Shown piece after piece: positions 1 through 7,270 of a stretch of 20,145 bases of DNA. Made by a program: the position numbers and the translations under genes. The stretch is taken from positions 1 through 20,145 of the forward strand of contig NCED01000043.1 in the NCBI GenBank assembly GCA_002280485.1. The letters are read 5' to 3'. A model generated the notes under the pieces. It saw only the letters and a list, made by a program, of their open reading frames with translations. It did no database searches and was not told the origin of the DNA. Origin of the DNA: Caulobacterales bacterium 32-69-10 (GTDB lineage Bacteria > Pseudomonadota > Alphaproteobacteria > Caulobacterales > Caulobacteraceae). Numbering within the stretch: position 1 is the stretch's first letter; every line of letters starts with the position of its first letter.

Positions 1-222
1 GCATCCAATTTTCGGCGCCGTAGACACTGACCCGTTCGCGCCAAAGGAACTCGATTTTATCGCGCACATGGGCGGGCGGCGTGTGGAACCCAAGCCGTTC
101 AGCAACGTATTGCACGTACTCACGTCCGCAGCCTCCGCCAGAGGCTCGATCCTCAGCGCGGTCAGAAAGGAATAGGGGGATGCGAACTCATACCAGAAGT
201 CCAGAACAGGACGGTTCGGCAT
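1..222 (-). pseudogene. DsbA-like 2-hydroxychromene-2-carboxylate isomerase-type gene, 5' fragment with broken frame, runs off the left edge
   Basis: Reading the minus strand from ATG at 222, the first ~33 residues (MPNRPVLDFWYEFASPYSF, then LTALRIEPLAEAA) match the beginning of the thioredoxin-fold isomerases of the HCCA isomerase/DsbA group, which use glutathione in aromatic degradation. The family should continue with a segment like VRWRPFLLGPIF. Here, from about position 125-120, the same frame reads low-complexity sequence. A different minus frame then reads a protein-like stretch (REYVQYVAERLGFHTPP, then AHVRDKIEFLWRERVSVYG, to the edge) that I do not recognise. This looks like an out-of-frame deletion joining two coding segments. 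The edge prevents a full view, so the pseudogene status is an inference. Confidence 0.5.
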
Positions 223-475
223 TCGGCCTCCGGGGCAGGCGGGTCGGTGTGGCGTCGCGCATCAGGAACGTGAGCCTCCCGCCGCGCGACTGCAAGACGC
301 GGTGCAATGTCCAAGCGTCATCTGCCGGGGTCATCAACACCCATCCATCAGGCGGGGACGCGCCATCGATCAAAAGGTTCCGATTGCGTCGTCCCCGGTG
401 CTGGGATAGTGCGCCATTGCGTTCGAAAAGCGGCCTTTCGCGACCGCCATGCCGCAACAGCAGGATGATGCCCAG

Positions 476-1708
476 ATGATCGATAAAAGTGTGAAGAAGG
501 TCGTGCTCGCCTATTCCGGAGGCCTGGACACCTCGATCATCCTGAAGTGGCTGCAGACCACCTATGGCTGCGAGGTCATCACCTTCACCGCCGATCTCGG
601 CCAGGGCGAGGAACTCGGGCCGGCGCGCGACAAGGCGCTGCTGCTCGGCATCAAGCCCGAGAACATCTTCATTGAGGATCTCCGTGAGGAGTTCGTCCGC
701 GACTACGTCTTCCCGATGTTCCGCGCCAATGCCGCCTATGAGGGCGTCTATCTGCTGGGCACCTCGATCGCGCGGCCGCTGATCGGCAAGAAGCTGATCG
801 AGATCGCCGAGCGGCTCGGCGCCGACGCCATCTCCCATGGTGCCACCGGCAAGGGCAACGATCAGGTCCGCTTCGAGCTGACCGCCTACGCTCTGAAGCC
901 CGACGTCGTGGTGATCGCCCCCTGGCGGGAATGGGACCTGCGCTCGCGCGAGCAGCTCATCGCCTTCGCCGAACAGCACCAGATTCCGATCGCCAAGGAC
1001 AAGCGCGGCGAGGCGCCCTTCTCGGTCGACGCCAACCTCCTGCACGCCTCCTCCGAGGGCAAGGTGCTCGAGGACCCGGCGCAGGAGGTGCCCGACTACG
1101 TCTATTCGCGCACAATCTCGCCCGAGGACGCGCCCGACAAGCCGACCGTGATCAGCATCAACTTCGAAACCGGCGACGCCTGCGCGATCGACGGCGTGAA
1201 GATGTCGCCGGCGACGCTGCTGGCCAAGCTCAACGCGTTCGGCCGCGACAACGGCATCGGCCGACTCGATCTCGTCGAGAACCGCTTCGTCGGCATGAAG
1301 TCGCGTGGCATGTACGAGACGCCCGGCGGCACGATCCTGGCCGTGGCGCACCGCGCCATCGAGTCGATCACGCTCGACCGCGGCGCGGCCCATCTCAAGG
1401 ACCAGATCATGCCGCAATATGCAGAGCTGATCTATAACGGCTTCTGGTTCTCGCCGGAGCGCGAGATGCTCCAGGCGCTGATCGACAAGAGCCAGGAGTT
1501 CGTCACCGGCCAGGTCCGCCTCAAGCTCTACAAGGGCGGCGTCCATGTCATCGGCCGCTCCAGCCCCTACTCGCTCTACGACCAGGACCTCGTGACCTTC
1601 GAGGAAGGCGCCGTCGCCTATGACCACCGCGACGCGGCCGGCTTCATCAAGCTGAACGCGCTGCGCCTGCGCACGCTCGGCCAGCGCAAGAAGAAGCTCG
1701 GCCTCTGA
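476..1708 (+). CDS. argG: Argininosuccinate synthase
   Basis: Catalyses ATP-dependent condensation of citrulline and aspartate to argininosuccinate, the penultimate step of arginine synthesis, in the cytoplasm. The N-terminal PP-loop AYSGGLDTS is intact. Other family blocks are visible: [67 protein letters not shown] and [11 protein letters not shown]. The product is 410 residues, the normal length. I chose ATG 476 because AGGA lies ten bases upstream and the protein then begins [16 protein letters not shown], like homologs. The in-frame ATG at 449 has no ribosome binding site and would add nine residues. It appears monocistronic, with a hairpin terminator directly downstream. Confidence 0.97.
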   Translation: MIDKSVKKVVLAYSGGLDTSIILKWLQTTYGCEVITFTADLGQGEELGPARDKALLLGIKPENIFIEDLREEFVRDYVFPMFRANAAYEGVYLLGTSIARPLIGKKLIEIAERLGADAISHGATGKGNDQVRFELTAYALKPDVVVIAPWREWDLRSREQLIAFAEQHQIPIAKDKRGEAPFSVDANLLHASSEGKVLEDPAQEVPDYVYSRTISPEDAPDKPTVISINFETGDACAIDGVKMSPATLLAKLNAFGRDNGIGRLDLVENRFVGMKSRGMYETPGGTILAVAHRAIESITLDRGAAHLKDQIMPQYAELIYNGFWFSPEREMLQALIDKSQEFVTGQVRLKLYKGGVHVIGRSSPYSLYDQDLVTFEEGAVAYDHRDAAGFIKLNALRLRTLGQRKKKLGL

Positions 1709-1740
1709 GCGCGCCTTCCTGACGTCGACGACGCGATCAC

Positions 1741-1770
1741 GGGCCGCCCTTCAGGCGGCCCGTTTCGTTT
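1741..1770 (+). terminator. Rho-independent terminator of argG
   Basis: A perfect 8-bp stem (GGGCCGCC at 1741-1748, GGCGGCCC at 1754-1761) with a five-base loop is followed by the T-rich tract GTTTCGTTT. It lies 33 bases after the argG stop. The convergent HxlR gene ends inside the loop, so the hairpin also covers that gene's last codons. The minus side lacks a T tract, so it fits argG better. Confidence 0.75.
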
Positions 1771-2149
1771 GCGCCCGCGTCTGCAGCACCGCCGGGAAAT
1801 GCGTCTCCGCCCATTCGACCAGCCCAAGCAGCGGGCCGGCGAAGCTGCGCCCCAGCGGGGTGAGCGAATAGGTGACGCTGGGCGGAACGGTCGGCTGGAC
1901 GTCGCGATGGACGAGGCCATCCACCTCCAGGGTCCGCAGGGTCTGCGTCAGCATCCGCTTGGAGATGTCCGGGATCAGCCGGTGCAGCGCGCTGAACCGC
2001 CGGGGGCCAACCGCGAGCGCACAGAGCAGCAGCGTCGACCAGCGGTCGCCGATCTGGTCCAGCAACCCGCGAACCGGGCAGCGGTCGGGATTGAGACCCG
2101 CTGTCTGCCAGAGCTCGAACTTGGCGCCCAGCGCCACGCAAGCGTCCAT
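1751..2149 (-). CDS. HxlR-family winged-helix regulator (QorR/YtfH-like)
   Basis: A 132-residue DNA-binding protein with the full HxlR core: [19 protein letters not shown], then [32 protein letters not shown], then [11 protein letters not shown]. HxlR proteins bind palindromic operators as dimers. Cys24, in the conserved CPV motif, is the residue that senses quinones and other electrophiles in characterised relatives such as YodB and QorR. The gene is divergent from qorB, the arrangement of E. coli ytfH/ytfG, so the likely role is repression of qorB and of itself until an electrophile is present. The start is supported by GGAGG six bases before ATG 2149. The regulatory role is inferred from family and position. 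Confidence 0.93.
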   Translation of the reverse strand: MDACVALGAKFELWQTAGLNPDRCPVRGLLDQIGDRWSTLLLCALAVGPRRFSALHRLIPDISKRMLTQTLRTLEVDGLVHRDVQPTVPPSVTYSLTPLGRSFAGPLLGLVEWAETHFPAVLQTRAQTKRAA

Positions 2150-2163
2150 AGGGTTCCTCCACA

Positions 2164-2231
2164 GTAACCTGGTGACGCGAAAGTGCCGTCTTCCGGCGCC
2201 GTCATTCAGTCTCTATCTGAGACCAAGTTAC
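2164..2231. promoter_or_regulatory. Divergent HxlR/qorB control region with an inverted pair of operator-like sites
   Basis: GTAACCTGGT (2164-2173) recurs on the opposite strand as ACCAAGTTAC (2222-2231), matching at nine of ten bases. The first copy extends to GTAAC-CTG-GTGAC, itself a near palindrome typical of HxlR targets. One copy lies about 15 bases upstream of the regulator start and the other just upstream of the qorB ribosome binding site. This fits one dimer site per divergent promoter. Binding is inferred. Confidence 0.5.
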
Positions 2232-2252
2232 CACAAGAGACCGGAGAATTCC

Positions 2253-3119
2253 ATGTCCCATCCTCTTTATGCCGTGACCGGCGCCAGCGGCCAGCTCGGC
2301 CGCTTCGCGGTCGCCGCCCTCGCAGCGCGCGTCGGCGCCGCCGCCGTCGTGGCCATCGTCCGCGACCCCGCGCGGGCCGCCGGGCTGTTTCCCGCGGGCG
2401 TCGTCATCCGCGCCGGCGATTATGACCAGCCGGCTTCGCTCGAAGCGGCGTTCGCCGGCGTCGAGCGGCTGCTGCTGATCTCGTCCAACGCGATCGGCCA
2501 GCGCCTGGCCCAGCACCGCAATGCGATTGCGGCCGCCAGTCAGGCCGGTGTCGCGCGCATCGCCTATACCAGCGTGCTGCGCGCGGACATCTCGCCGCTG
2601 GGCCTCGCCGAAGAGCACCGCCAGACCGAGCGCGCGCTGGCCGAGAGCGGCCTGCCCCACAGCCTGCTGCGCAACGGCTGGTACACGGAGAACTACGCCA
2701 CCTCGATTCCCCCTGCCCTCGCTCATGGCGCGCTGATCGGCAGTGCCCGGGACGGCCGCATCGCGAGCGCAGCACGGGCCGACTATGCCGAGGCCGCTGC
2801 GGTTGCGTTGATCGCCGATCAGGCGCCTCGCGTCGTGCATGAGCTGGCCGGCGACGCGTCCTATACCCTGGCCGAGTTCGCGGCGGAGCTGTCGCGCCAG
2901 GCCGGGAAGACGGTCCCGTATGTGGACATGCCCGAGGCCGATTATCGCGGGGCGCTCCTCGGCGCGGGCCTGCCCGAGGGGCTCGCCTCCCTGCTCGCGG
3001 ATTCCGATGCGGCTGCCGCCAAGGGTGCGCTGAACGACGAGAGCCGGGTGCTCTCGCGCCTGATCGGCCGGCCGACGACACCCTTCGCGACGACGATCGC
3101 CGAGGCCCTGCGCGGCTGA
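2253..3119 (+). CDS. qorB: NAD(P)H:quinone oxidoreductase, QorB/YtfG type (NmrA-like SDR)
   Basis: A 288-residue Rossmann protein that resembles E. coli QorB along its whole length. Visible blocks include VTGASGQLGR (nucleotide-binding glycine loop at the N terminus), LLLISSNAIGQRLAQHRN, IAYTSVLRADISPLGLA, LLRNGWYTENY, IASAARADYAEAAA, and the C-terminal ADSDAAAAKGAL...LSRLIGRPTTP. The family reduces quinones with NADPH in the cytoplasm and protects against redox-active electrophiles. ATG 2253 has GGAGAA five bases upstream. The reading frame is open far upstream across the intergenic region, but only this start gives the family N terminus. Its divergent neighbour is the likely repressor. Confidence 0.93.
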   Translation: MSHPLYAVTGASGQLGRFAVAALAARVGAAAVVAIVRDPARAAGLFPAGVVIRAGDYDQPASLEAAFAGVERLLLISSNAIGQRLAQHRNAIAAASQAGVARIAYTSVLRADISPLGLAEEHRQTERALAESGLPHSLLRNGWYTENYATSIPPALAHGALIGSARDGRIASAARADYAEAAAVALIADQAPRVVHELAGDASYTLAEFAAELSRQAGKTVPYVDMPEADYRGALLGAGLPEGLASLLADSDAAAAKGALNDESRVLSRLIGRPTTPFATTIAEALRG

Positions 3120-3134
3120 GCGCGAACCAATCGA

Positions 3135-3170
3135 CCTCTCGGGCGTTGGACAGCAGCCACTCGCGAGAGG
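3135..3170 (+). promoter_or_regulatory. Inverted repeat enclosing the ribosome binding site of the next gene
   Basis: CCTCTCG (3135-3141) pairs with CGAGAGG (3164-3170) across a 22-base loop. The right arm contains the GAGAGG ribosome binding site, six bases before ATG 3177. The pairing extends by an A-T and a G-T pair. It could serve as a weak terminator for qorB or could mask the binding site. There is no T tract, so a terminator is less likely. Confidence 0.3.
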
Positions 3171-3176
3171 TTCGAC

Positions 3177-3542
3177 ATGATCCGCTTCGTCCCGACCGCC
3201 CTGCTCGCCTTTGCCCTGATCGCCTCTTGCGCCCAGGCCCAGACCGCGGGGCCGACGTCGGGCGCTCAGGCCGAAAAGCCGGCCTCGCCGTCAGTCGCGC
3301 TGTGCAAGACCGCCGCGCTGAGCACGCTCTCGGCGCGGGAGCCCGAGATCAAGGACATCTATGTCGACGAGGACGGCGCGACGATCGCCGTCTCGGAGAC
3401 GAAGGTGGAAGAGACGCCGGTGACGCGGATCATCATGGCGGAGGCCTATCTGCGGACCGACCGCTCGGACAAGCCGCGGCGCTTCCTCTGCCTGCTCGGC
3501 GAGAACGACAAGGTGCTGCTGACCTTCTTCACCGCGCGCTGA
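3177..3542 (+). CDS. Small exported hypothetical protein
   Basis: A 121-residue protein of unknown function. The first ~22 residues form a signal sequence (MIRFVPTALLAFALIASC, then AQAQ), with probable cleavage after AQA. A cysteine at position 18 followed by AQ leaves open a lipoprotein, although the lipobox is poor. The mature part has a Pro/Ala/Ser-rich linker, then a compact acidic domain with two cysteines (VALCKTAALSTL and RRFLCLLGEND) that could form a disulfide in the periplasm. GC use matches its neighbours. It follows qorB by 57 bases on the same strand, but the intervening inverted repeat makes co-transcription uncertain. Confidence 0.8.
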   Translation: MIRFVPTALLAFALIASCAQAQTAGPTSGAQAEKPASPSVALCKTAALSTLSAREPEIKDIYVDEDGATIAVSETKVEETPVTRIIMAEAYLRTDRSDKPRRFLCLLGENDKVLLTFFTAR

Positions 3543-3557
3543 GGTGCCGCGGCGGCG

Positions 3558-3809
3558 TCAGGCCGAGGGCTCGTCCACGACGCGCGTCACCGGGCAGTTG
3601 GGCCCGTCGGCCAGTTCCTCGTGCCAGCGGCCCTGTTCGTCCCGGTCGACGATGCCGTCGGTGGTTCCGGCCAGCGTCTGGCGCGCGGCCGCGTCGCTGG
3701 CCGCCCTCAGTGCCGCCTCGTGCGACGGATAGGTCTCCGAGAGCACGTCCTGGACCTTGTAGGCCCAGCCGCCATCATGCTCGACGATGCCATACCTGAT
3801 CGTCGCCAT
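3558..3809 (-). CDS. Small DUF2188-like protein
   Basis: An 83-residue protein beginning MATIRYGIVEHDGGWAYKV, followed by a YPSHEAALRAASDAAARQ helix. This is the pattern of the DUF2188 family: a short beta hairpin reading xVxxxxGGWxV, then an Ala-rich helix. The biochemical function of the family is unknown. The C terminus carries an acidic/polar tail with one cysteine. The start is supported by GGAGG seven bases upstream of ATG 3809, and that site lies inside a perfect hairpin. It is convergent with the exported-protein gene (15-base gap) and sits 56 bases downstream of fabI, so read-through from the fab operon is possible. Confidence 0.85.
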   Translation of the reverse strand: MATIRYGIVEHDGGWAYKVQDVLSETYPSHEAALRAASDAAARQTLAGTTDGIVDRDEQGRWHEELADGPNCPVTRVVDEPSA

Positions 3810-3813
3810 CGGA

Positions 3814-3838
3814 TGTCCTCCTGCTGCCGTGGAGGACA
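3814..3838 (-). promoter_or_regulatory. Perfect 8-bp hairpin sequestering the DUF2188 ribosome binding site
   Basis: On the minus strand TGTCCTCC (3838-3831) pairs perfectly with GGAGGACA (3821-3814) across a nine-base loop. The right arm contains the strong GGAGG ribosome binding site, with the ATG seven bases further on. In RNA this would block ribosome entry. It could act as an RNA thermometer, as an attenuator of fabI read-through, or as a protein target. There is no T tract, so simple termination is less favoured. Confidence 0.5.
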
Positions 3839-3865
3839 AACCCGGAGGGGCGGCGCAGGGTTGCC

Positions 3866-4699
3866 CTACTCGCCCTCGTCGGCGGCCCGCAAGCCGTCGA
3901 GCGCCGGCATGGACGTAATGTGGTAGCCGGCATCGACATGATGGATGTCGCCGGTGACGCCGCCCGAGAGGTCGGAGAGATAGTAGAGGGCCGAGCCGCC
4001 GATCTCCTCGAGCGAGACGGACTTGCGCAGCGGCGAGTTCGCCCGCTGCCAGGAATACATCGCGCGCGCATCCGAGATACCGGCGCCGGCGAGTGTCCGC
4101 ACCGGCCCGGGCGAGAGCGCGTTGACGCGGATGCCGCGCGGGCCGTAGTCGCCGGCGAGATAGCGCACGCTGGCCTCCAGCGCCGCCTTGGCCACGCCCA
4201 TGACGTTGTAGTTGGGGAAGGTCCGCTCCGAGCCCAGGAAGCTCAGGGTCACCAGAGACCCGCCGTTGGGCATCAGCTTGGCGGCGCGCCGCGAAGCGTC
4301 GACGAACGAGAAGGCCGAGATGTCCATCGAGCGGGCGAAGTTCTCCCGCGTGGTGTTCTCCACGAAGGAGCCCTTCAGCTCGTTCTTGTCCGAGAAGGCG
4401 ATGGCGTGGACCAGGAAGTCGATGGTCCCGAAAGCCGCCTCGATCTCGGCGAAGGCCTTGTCCATCGAGGCGTCGTCCGAGACCTCGGCCTCGATCAACT
4501 GGGTCACACCGATGGTTTCGGCCAAACCCCGCACCCGGCGCTCCATGGCCGGCAGATAGGTGAAGGCCATTTCGGCGCCCTGGGCGGCCAGCTGGCTGGC
4601 GATGGCCCAGGCGATGGAGTTCTGGTTGGCGATCCCCATCACCACGCCGCGCTTGCCGCGCATCAGATCGCCTTTCGGCAGATCGAAATCCTCGGCCAT
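3866..4699 (-). CDS. fabI: Enoyl-[acyl-carrier-protein] reductase (NADH)
   Basis: Reduces trans-2-enoyl-ACP in the last step of each fatty acid elongation cycle, in the cytoplasm. The 277-residue product carries the FabI version of the SDR fold: GKRGVVMGIANQNSIAWAIA at the N terminus, LVHAIAFSDKNELKG, and the catalytic Tyr164/Lys171 pair in YNVMGVAK. It continues with GIRVNALSPGPVRTLAGAGI and the C-terminal GGVTGDIHHVDAGYH. The position of E. coli Tyr146 (TLSYLG) is Phe154 here (TLSFLG), as in InhA. ATG 4699 has GGGAGGG just upstream. It is the last gene of fabA-fabB-fabI. The 114-base gap after fabB holds a short inverted repeat and could carry its own promoter. Confidence 0.97.
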   Translation of the reverse strand: MAEDFDLPKGDLMRGKRGVVMGIANQNSIAWAIASQLAAQGAEMAFTYLPAMERRVRGLAETIGVTQLIEAEVSDDASMDKAFAEIEAAFGTIDFLVHAIAFSDKNELKGSFVENTTRENFARSMDISAFSFVDASRRAAKLMPNGGSLVTLSFLGSERTFPNYNVMGVAKAALEASVRYLAGDYGPRGIRVNALSPGPVRTLAGAGISDARAMYSWQRANSPLRKSVSLEEIGGSALYYLSDLSGGVTGDIHHVDAGYHITSMPALDGLRAADEGE

Positions 4700-4813
4700 C
4701 GGCCCTCCCGAATCGTCGTTTCAGCTTCCGCCGTACGCCGACGAAGCCATTGTGATGTTCTGATAGCGCGATCCGGCTCGGCTGCAAGCCGCCGGCGCCC
4801 CCGTCGGCCCTCG

Positions 4814-6034
4814 TCAGCCGTCGTAGCGGGCCATGATCAGGCAGCCATTGGTGCCGCCGAAGCCGAAGCTGTTCGACATCACCGTCTCCAGCTTGGCGTT
4901 GTCGATGCGCTTGCGCACAATCGGCATGCCCTCGAAGGCCGGGTCCAGCTCCTCGATGTGGGCGCTCTCGGCGGCGAAGTCGTTGTTCAGCATCAGCAGG
5001 CTGTAGATCGCCTCCTGCGCCCCGGCCGCCCCCAGGCTGTGCCCCGTCAGCGACTTGGTCGAGGAGATCAACGGCATGTCGTCGCCGAACACGGCGCGCA
5101 CGGCCTCCATCTCCTTGATGTCGCCGACCGGAGTCGAGGTGCCGTGCGGGTTCAGATAGTCGATCCGCCGGCCGGCCGCCTGCTGCATGGCGATGCGCAT
5201 GCAGCGCTGGGCGCCTTCGCCGCTCGGGGCCACCATGTCGTAGCCGTCCGAATTGGCGCCGTAGCCGACGACCTCGGCGTAGATCTTGGCGCCGCGGGCC
5301 TTGGCGTGGTCCAGCTCCTCGAGCACCAGCATGCCGGCGCCCCCGGCGATGACGAAGCCGTCGCGGTTGACGTCATAGGCGCGCGACGCGACCGAGGGCG
5401 TGTCGTTGAAGTTCGACGACATGGCGCCCATGGCGTCGAACAGCACGCTCAAGGTCCAGTCGAGCTCCTCGCAGCCGCCGGCGAACATCACGTCCTGCTT
5501 GCCGAGCTGGATCTGTTCGGCCGCCGCCCCGATGCAGTGGGTCGAGGTCGCGCAGGCCGAGGAGATCGAATAGTTGATCCCCTTGATCTTGAACCAGGTG
5601 GCCAGCACGGCCGAGGCGCCGGAATTCATCGCCTTGGGCACGGCGAAGGGGCCGACGCGCTTGGGGCCCTTCTCCTTGGCGATGGCGGCGGAGGCGACGA
5701 TGGTGCGGGTGGACGGGCCGCCCGCGCCGACGATGAGGCCGGTGCGCTCGTCCGAGACCTCGGCCTCGGTCAGGCCGGAATCGGCGATGACCTGGTCCAT
5801 GGCGATGTGGGCATAGGCCGTGCCCTCGGCCAGGAACCGGGCGGCGCGGCGGTCGACCAGCGGCTCCCACTCGATCTGGGGGGCGGCCTGGACCTGGCTG
5901 CGGAAGCCGAGCTCCTTGTATTCCGGAGCGGCGGTGACGCCGGAGCGGGCCTCGCGCAGAGAGGCCAACACCTCGTTGGCGTTGTTTCCGATCGAAGAGA
6001 CGATGCCGATCCCGGTGACGACGACGCGGCGCAT
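4814..6034 (-). CDS. fabB: Beta-ketoacyl-ACP synthase I
   Basis: Condenses malonyl-ACP with acyl-ACP, including the cis-3-enoyl intermediates made by FabA, and is thus needed for unsaturated fatty acids. The 406-residue thiolase-fold protein has the complete Cys-His-His site: Cys161 in SSACATSTH, His297 in [11 protein letters not shown], and Lys327/His332 in [15 protein letters not shown]. The C-terminal glycine motif [10 protein letters not shown] is present. The chosen ATG 6034 gives [16 protein letters not shown] and has AGGAAG just upstream. An in-frame extension to 6151 has no family similarity and would overlap fabA. Only 22 bases separate it from the fabA stop, so the two genes are co-transcribed. 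Confidence 0.97.
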   Translation of the reverse strand: MRRVVVTGIGIVSSIGNNANEVLASLREARSGVTAAPEYKELGFRSQVQAAPQIEWEPLVDRRAARFLAEGTAYAHIAMDQVIADSGLTEAEVSDERTGLIVGAGGPSTRTIVASAAIAKEKGPKRVGPFAVPKAMNSGASAVLATWFKIKGINYSISSACATSTHCIGAAAEQIQLGKQDVMFAGGCEELDWTLSVLFDAMGAMSSNFNDTPSVASRAYDVNRDGFVIAGGAGMLVLEELDHAKARGAKIYAEVVGYGANSDGYDMVAPSGEGAQRCMRIAMQQAAGRRIDYLNPHGTSTPVGDIKEMEAVRAVFGDDMPLISSTKSLTGHSLGAAGAQEAIYSLLMLNNDFAAESAHIEELDPAFEGMPIVRKRIDNAKLETVMSNSFGFGGTNGCLIMARYDG

Positions 6035-6056
6035 GCTTCCTTCCCGACTTCGCGCG

Positions 6057-6569
6057 CTACGGGCGCTGATAGAGGCCAACGCGGAGGTCCGTCGCCCAAT
6101 AGATGGGGACGCCGTCCGCTTCCAACACCCCGTCGCCGATACCCATGACAAGGCGGCGGTTGATGACCCGCTTCATCTCTACCTTGTATGTGACCTTCTT
6201 GATGTTCGGCGTCACTTCGCCGCCGAATTTCACCTCGCTGCACCCCAGGGCGCGGCCGCGGCCCTTGCCGCCGATCCAGCCCAGGTAGAAGCCGACCAGC
6301 TGCCACAGGGCGTCGAGGCCCAGGCTGCCGGGCATCACCGGGTCGCCGATGAAGTGGCAGCCGAAGAACCAGAGGTCCGGATTGATGTCGAATTCGGCCT
6401 CGATGCGGCCCTTGCCGAACTCGCCGCCCTCGTCGGTGATCAGGGTGATGCGGTCGAAGAGCAGCATCGGGGGCGCGGGAAGCTGGGCGTTGCCGGGCCC
6501 GAACAGCTCGCCGCGGGCGCAAGCGAGCAGGGTCTCGTTGTCGAAGCTGTTCTGGGCTAGCGGCGGCAT
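6057..6569 (-). CDS. fabA: 3-hydroxydecanoyl-ACP dehydratase/isomerase
   Basis: Dehydrates 3-hydroxydecanoyl-ACP and isomerises the trans-2 to the cis-3 double bond, the branch point to unsaturated fatty acids under anaerobic-type synthesis. The 170-residue hot-dog protein matches the usual FabA length. Catalytic His72 lies in [14 protein letters not shown] and Asp86 in [16 protein letters not shown]. These correspond to His70 and Asp84 in E. coli. The N-terminal [20 protein letters not shown] block and the C-terminal [12 protein letters not shown] block are intact. It is the first fab gene, 87 bases after the SH3-protein stop. That gap contains an inverted repeat and probably the fab promoter. 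Confidence 0.97.
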   Translation of the reverse strand: MPPLAQNSFDNETLLACARGELFGPGNAQLPAPPMLLFDRITLITDEGGEFGKGRIEAEFDINPDLWFFGCHFIGDPVMPGSLGLDALWQLVGFYLGWIGGKGRGRALGCSEVKFGGEVTPNIKKVTYKVEMKRVINRRLVMGIGDGVLEADGVPIYWATDLRVGLYQRP

Positions 6570-6602
6570 GCTGATCCTGATCGGGGGCGAAACGCCCAGG
6601 TC

Positions 6603-6625
6603 CGCGGACGGTTACACGGTCCGCG
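6603..6625. promoter_or_regulatory. Inverted repeat upstream of fabA
   Basis: CGCGGAC (6603-6609) and GTCCGCG (6619-6625) form a perfect 7-bp dyad around a nine-base centre, in the 87-base gap between the SH3 gene and fabA. It lies 34-56 bases upstream of the fabA start. No T run follows on the minus strand. It could be an operator for fatty-acid control of fabABI or a factor-assisted terminator for the SH3 gene. Neither role is demonstrated. Confidence 0.35.
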
Positions 6626-6656
6626 CCCGGCTCTCAACCGTGGCCGAAGCTTGGCC

Positions 6657-7262
6657 CTACCGCGGCGTCGCCATCCTGGGGCGGCATTGCGGCCGTTCGT
6701 CCACGCCCCACAGCGCCTGGGCCGGCACCCAGCCCTTGGCCCGGCCGGCCTCGATTCGGCACCAGCCGTCGCGGCAGGTCTCCAGGCTGGCCAGGGATCG
6801 GCCGGACAGGACGGCGACGGTCCGGCTCTTGGCCTCGGCCCGGCGATGCATGGGCAGGGGCTGCGGCTGGACCCGCATCACCTTGCGGCGCGTGTCGACC
6901 GTGCGCTGGTGCACCCAGGCCGCCGCCCCCTCGGGGTCGCACACCCGGCGCCAGTCCGCGGTCTCGGCGATGACCTGCAGCGGCAGGCCCCGGACGCGAT
7001 AGGTCCACAGCAGGCGATAGTCGTCGCCGGGGCCGGCCCGGGCGTTCACCTCGCCGAACTTCAGCGACACATAGCGGGGCACCGGCAGGCCCGACGGCGT
7101 GCGCCGCGCGGCCTCTCCAGCCTCGGCGCCCGTTTTCAGGGCGAGCCCGGCGGCGAGCACCAGAACGCCCGCCAACACGATACGGTGCAGGGCCTTGGCT
7201 TCACCCGCCCCCGCCGCTCTGATACCTAGTCGTCTCCACCGTGTTTTCACTGGTCTATTCAC
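6657..7262 (-). CDS. Exported SH3-domain protein
   Basis: A 201-residue protein with a basic N terminus, then a hydrophobic stretch (HRIVLAGVLVLAAGLALKTG) that is a signal sequence or anchor. Two bacterial SH3-type repeats follow. The first is YVSLKFGEVNARAGPG...WRRVCDPEGAAAWVHQ. The second is PLPMHRRAEAKSRTVAVLSG...CRDGWCRIEAGRAKGWVP. Such domains usually bind peptidoglycan or peptides in the cell envelope. The start is uncertain: 7262 is a GTG without a clear ribosome binding site, and a later GTG at 7178 would start inside the signal region. It precedes the fab genes on the same strand and may share transcription with them. Confidence 0.85.
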   Translation of the reverse strand: MNRPVKTRWRRLGIRAAGAGEAKALHRIVLAGVLVLAAGLALKTGAEAGEAARRTPSGLPVPRYVSLKFGEVNARAGPGDDYRLLWTYRVRGLPLQVIAETADWRRVCDPEGAAAWVHQRTVDTRRKVMRVQPQPLPMHRRAEAKSRTVAVLSGRSLASLETCRDGWCRIEAGRAKGWVPAQALWGVDERPQCRPRMATPR

Positions 7263-7270
7263 GCCCGCTC

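Noticed and set aside
188..334. Minus-strand ORF (48 codons from ATG 334; protein-like GWVLMTPADDAWTLHRVL) overlapping the isomerase-like start
   Set aside because: No family recognised, no ribosome binding site, and its longer version is only the antisense of argG. It could be a gene remnant, but support is too weak to list.
384..410. Sigma-70-like promoter for argG (TTGCGT and GATAGT)
   Set aside because: The spacer is only 15 bases and both hexamers are poor matches.
81..479. Plus-strand ORF of 132 codons upstream of argG
   Set aside because: Arg/Ser-rich, non-protein-like sequence from a GTG without a binding site. It is antisense to the isomerase-like fragment.
3540..3865. Possible seam between two genomes or an integrated segment near 3.8 kb (argG/qorB part versus fab part)
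   Set aside because: GGCC words looked somewhat rarer to the left in a rough look by eye, but gene content and GC are compatible across it, and I saw no junction repeat, integrase or tRNA.
4745..4800. Promoter or terminator in the fabB-fabI gap (CGGCT-TGC-AGCCG dyad)
   Set aside because: A five-base stem without a T tract and without clear promoter hexamers is not enough to call.
3920..6148. 742-codon plus-strand ORF opposite fabI and fabB
   Set aside because: It is the antisense of well-identified genes in GC-rich DNA, and its His/Gly/Asp/Ala-rich composition is typical of such shadows.
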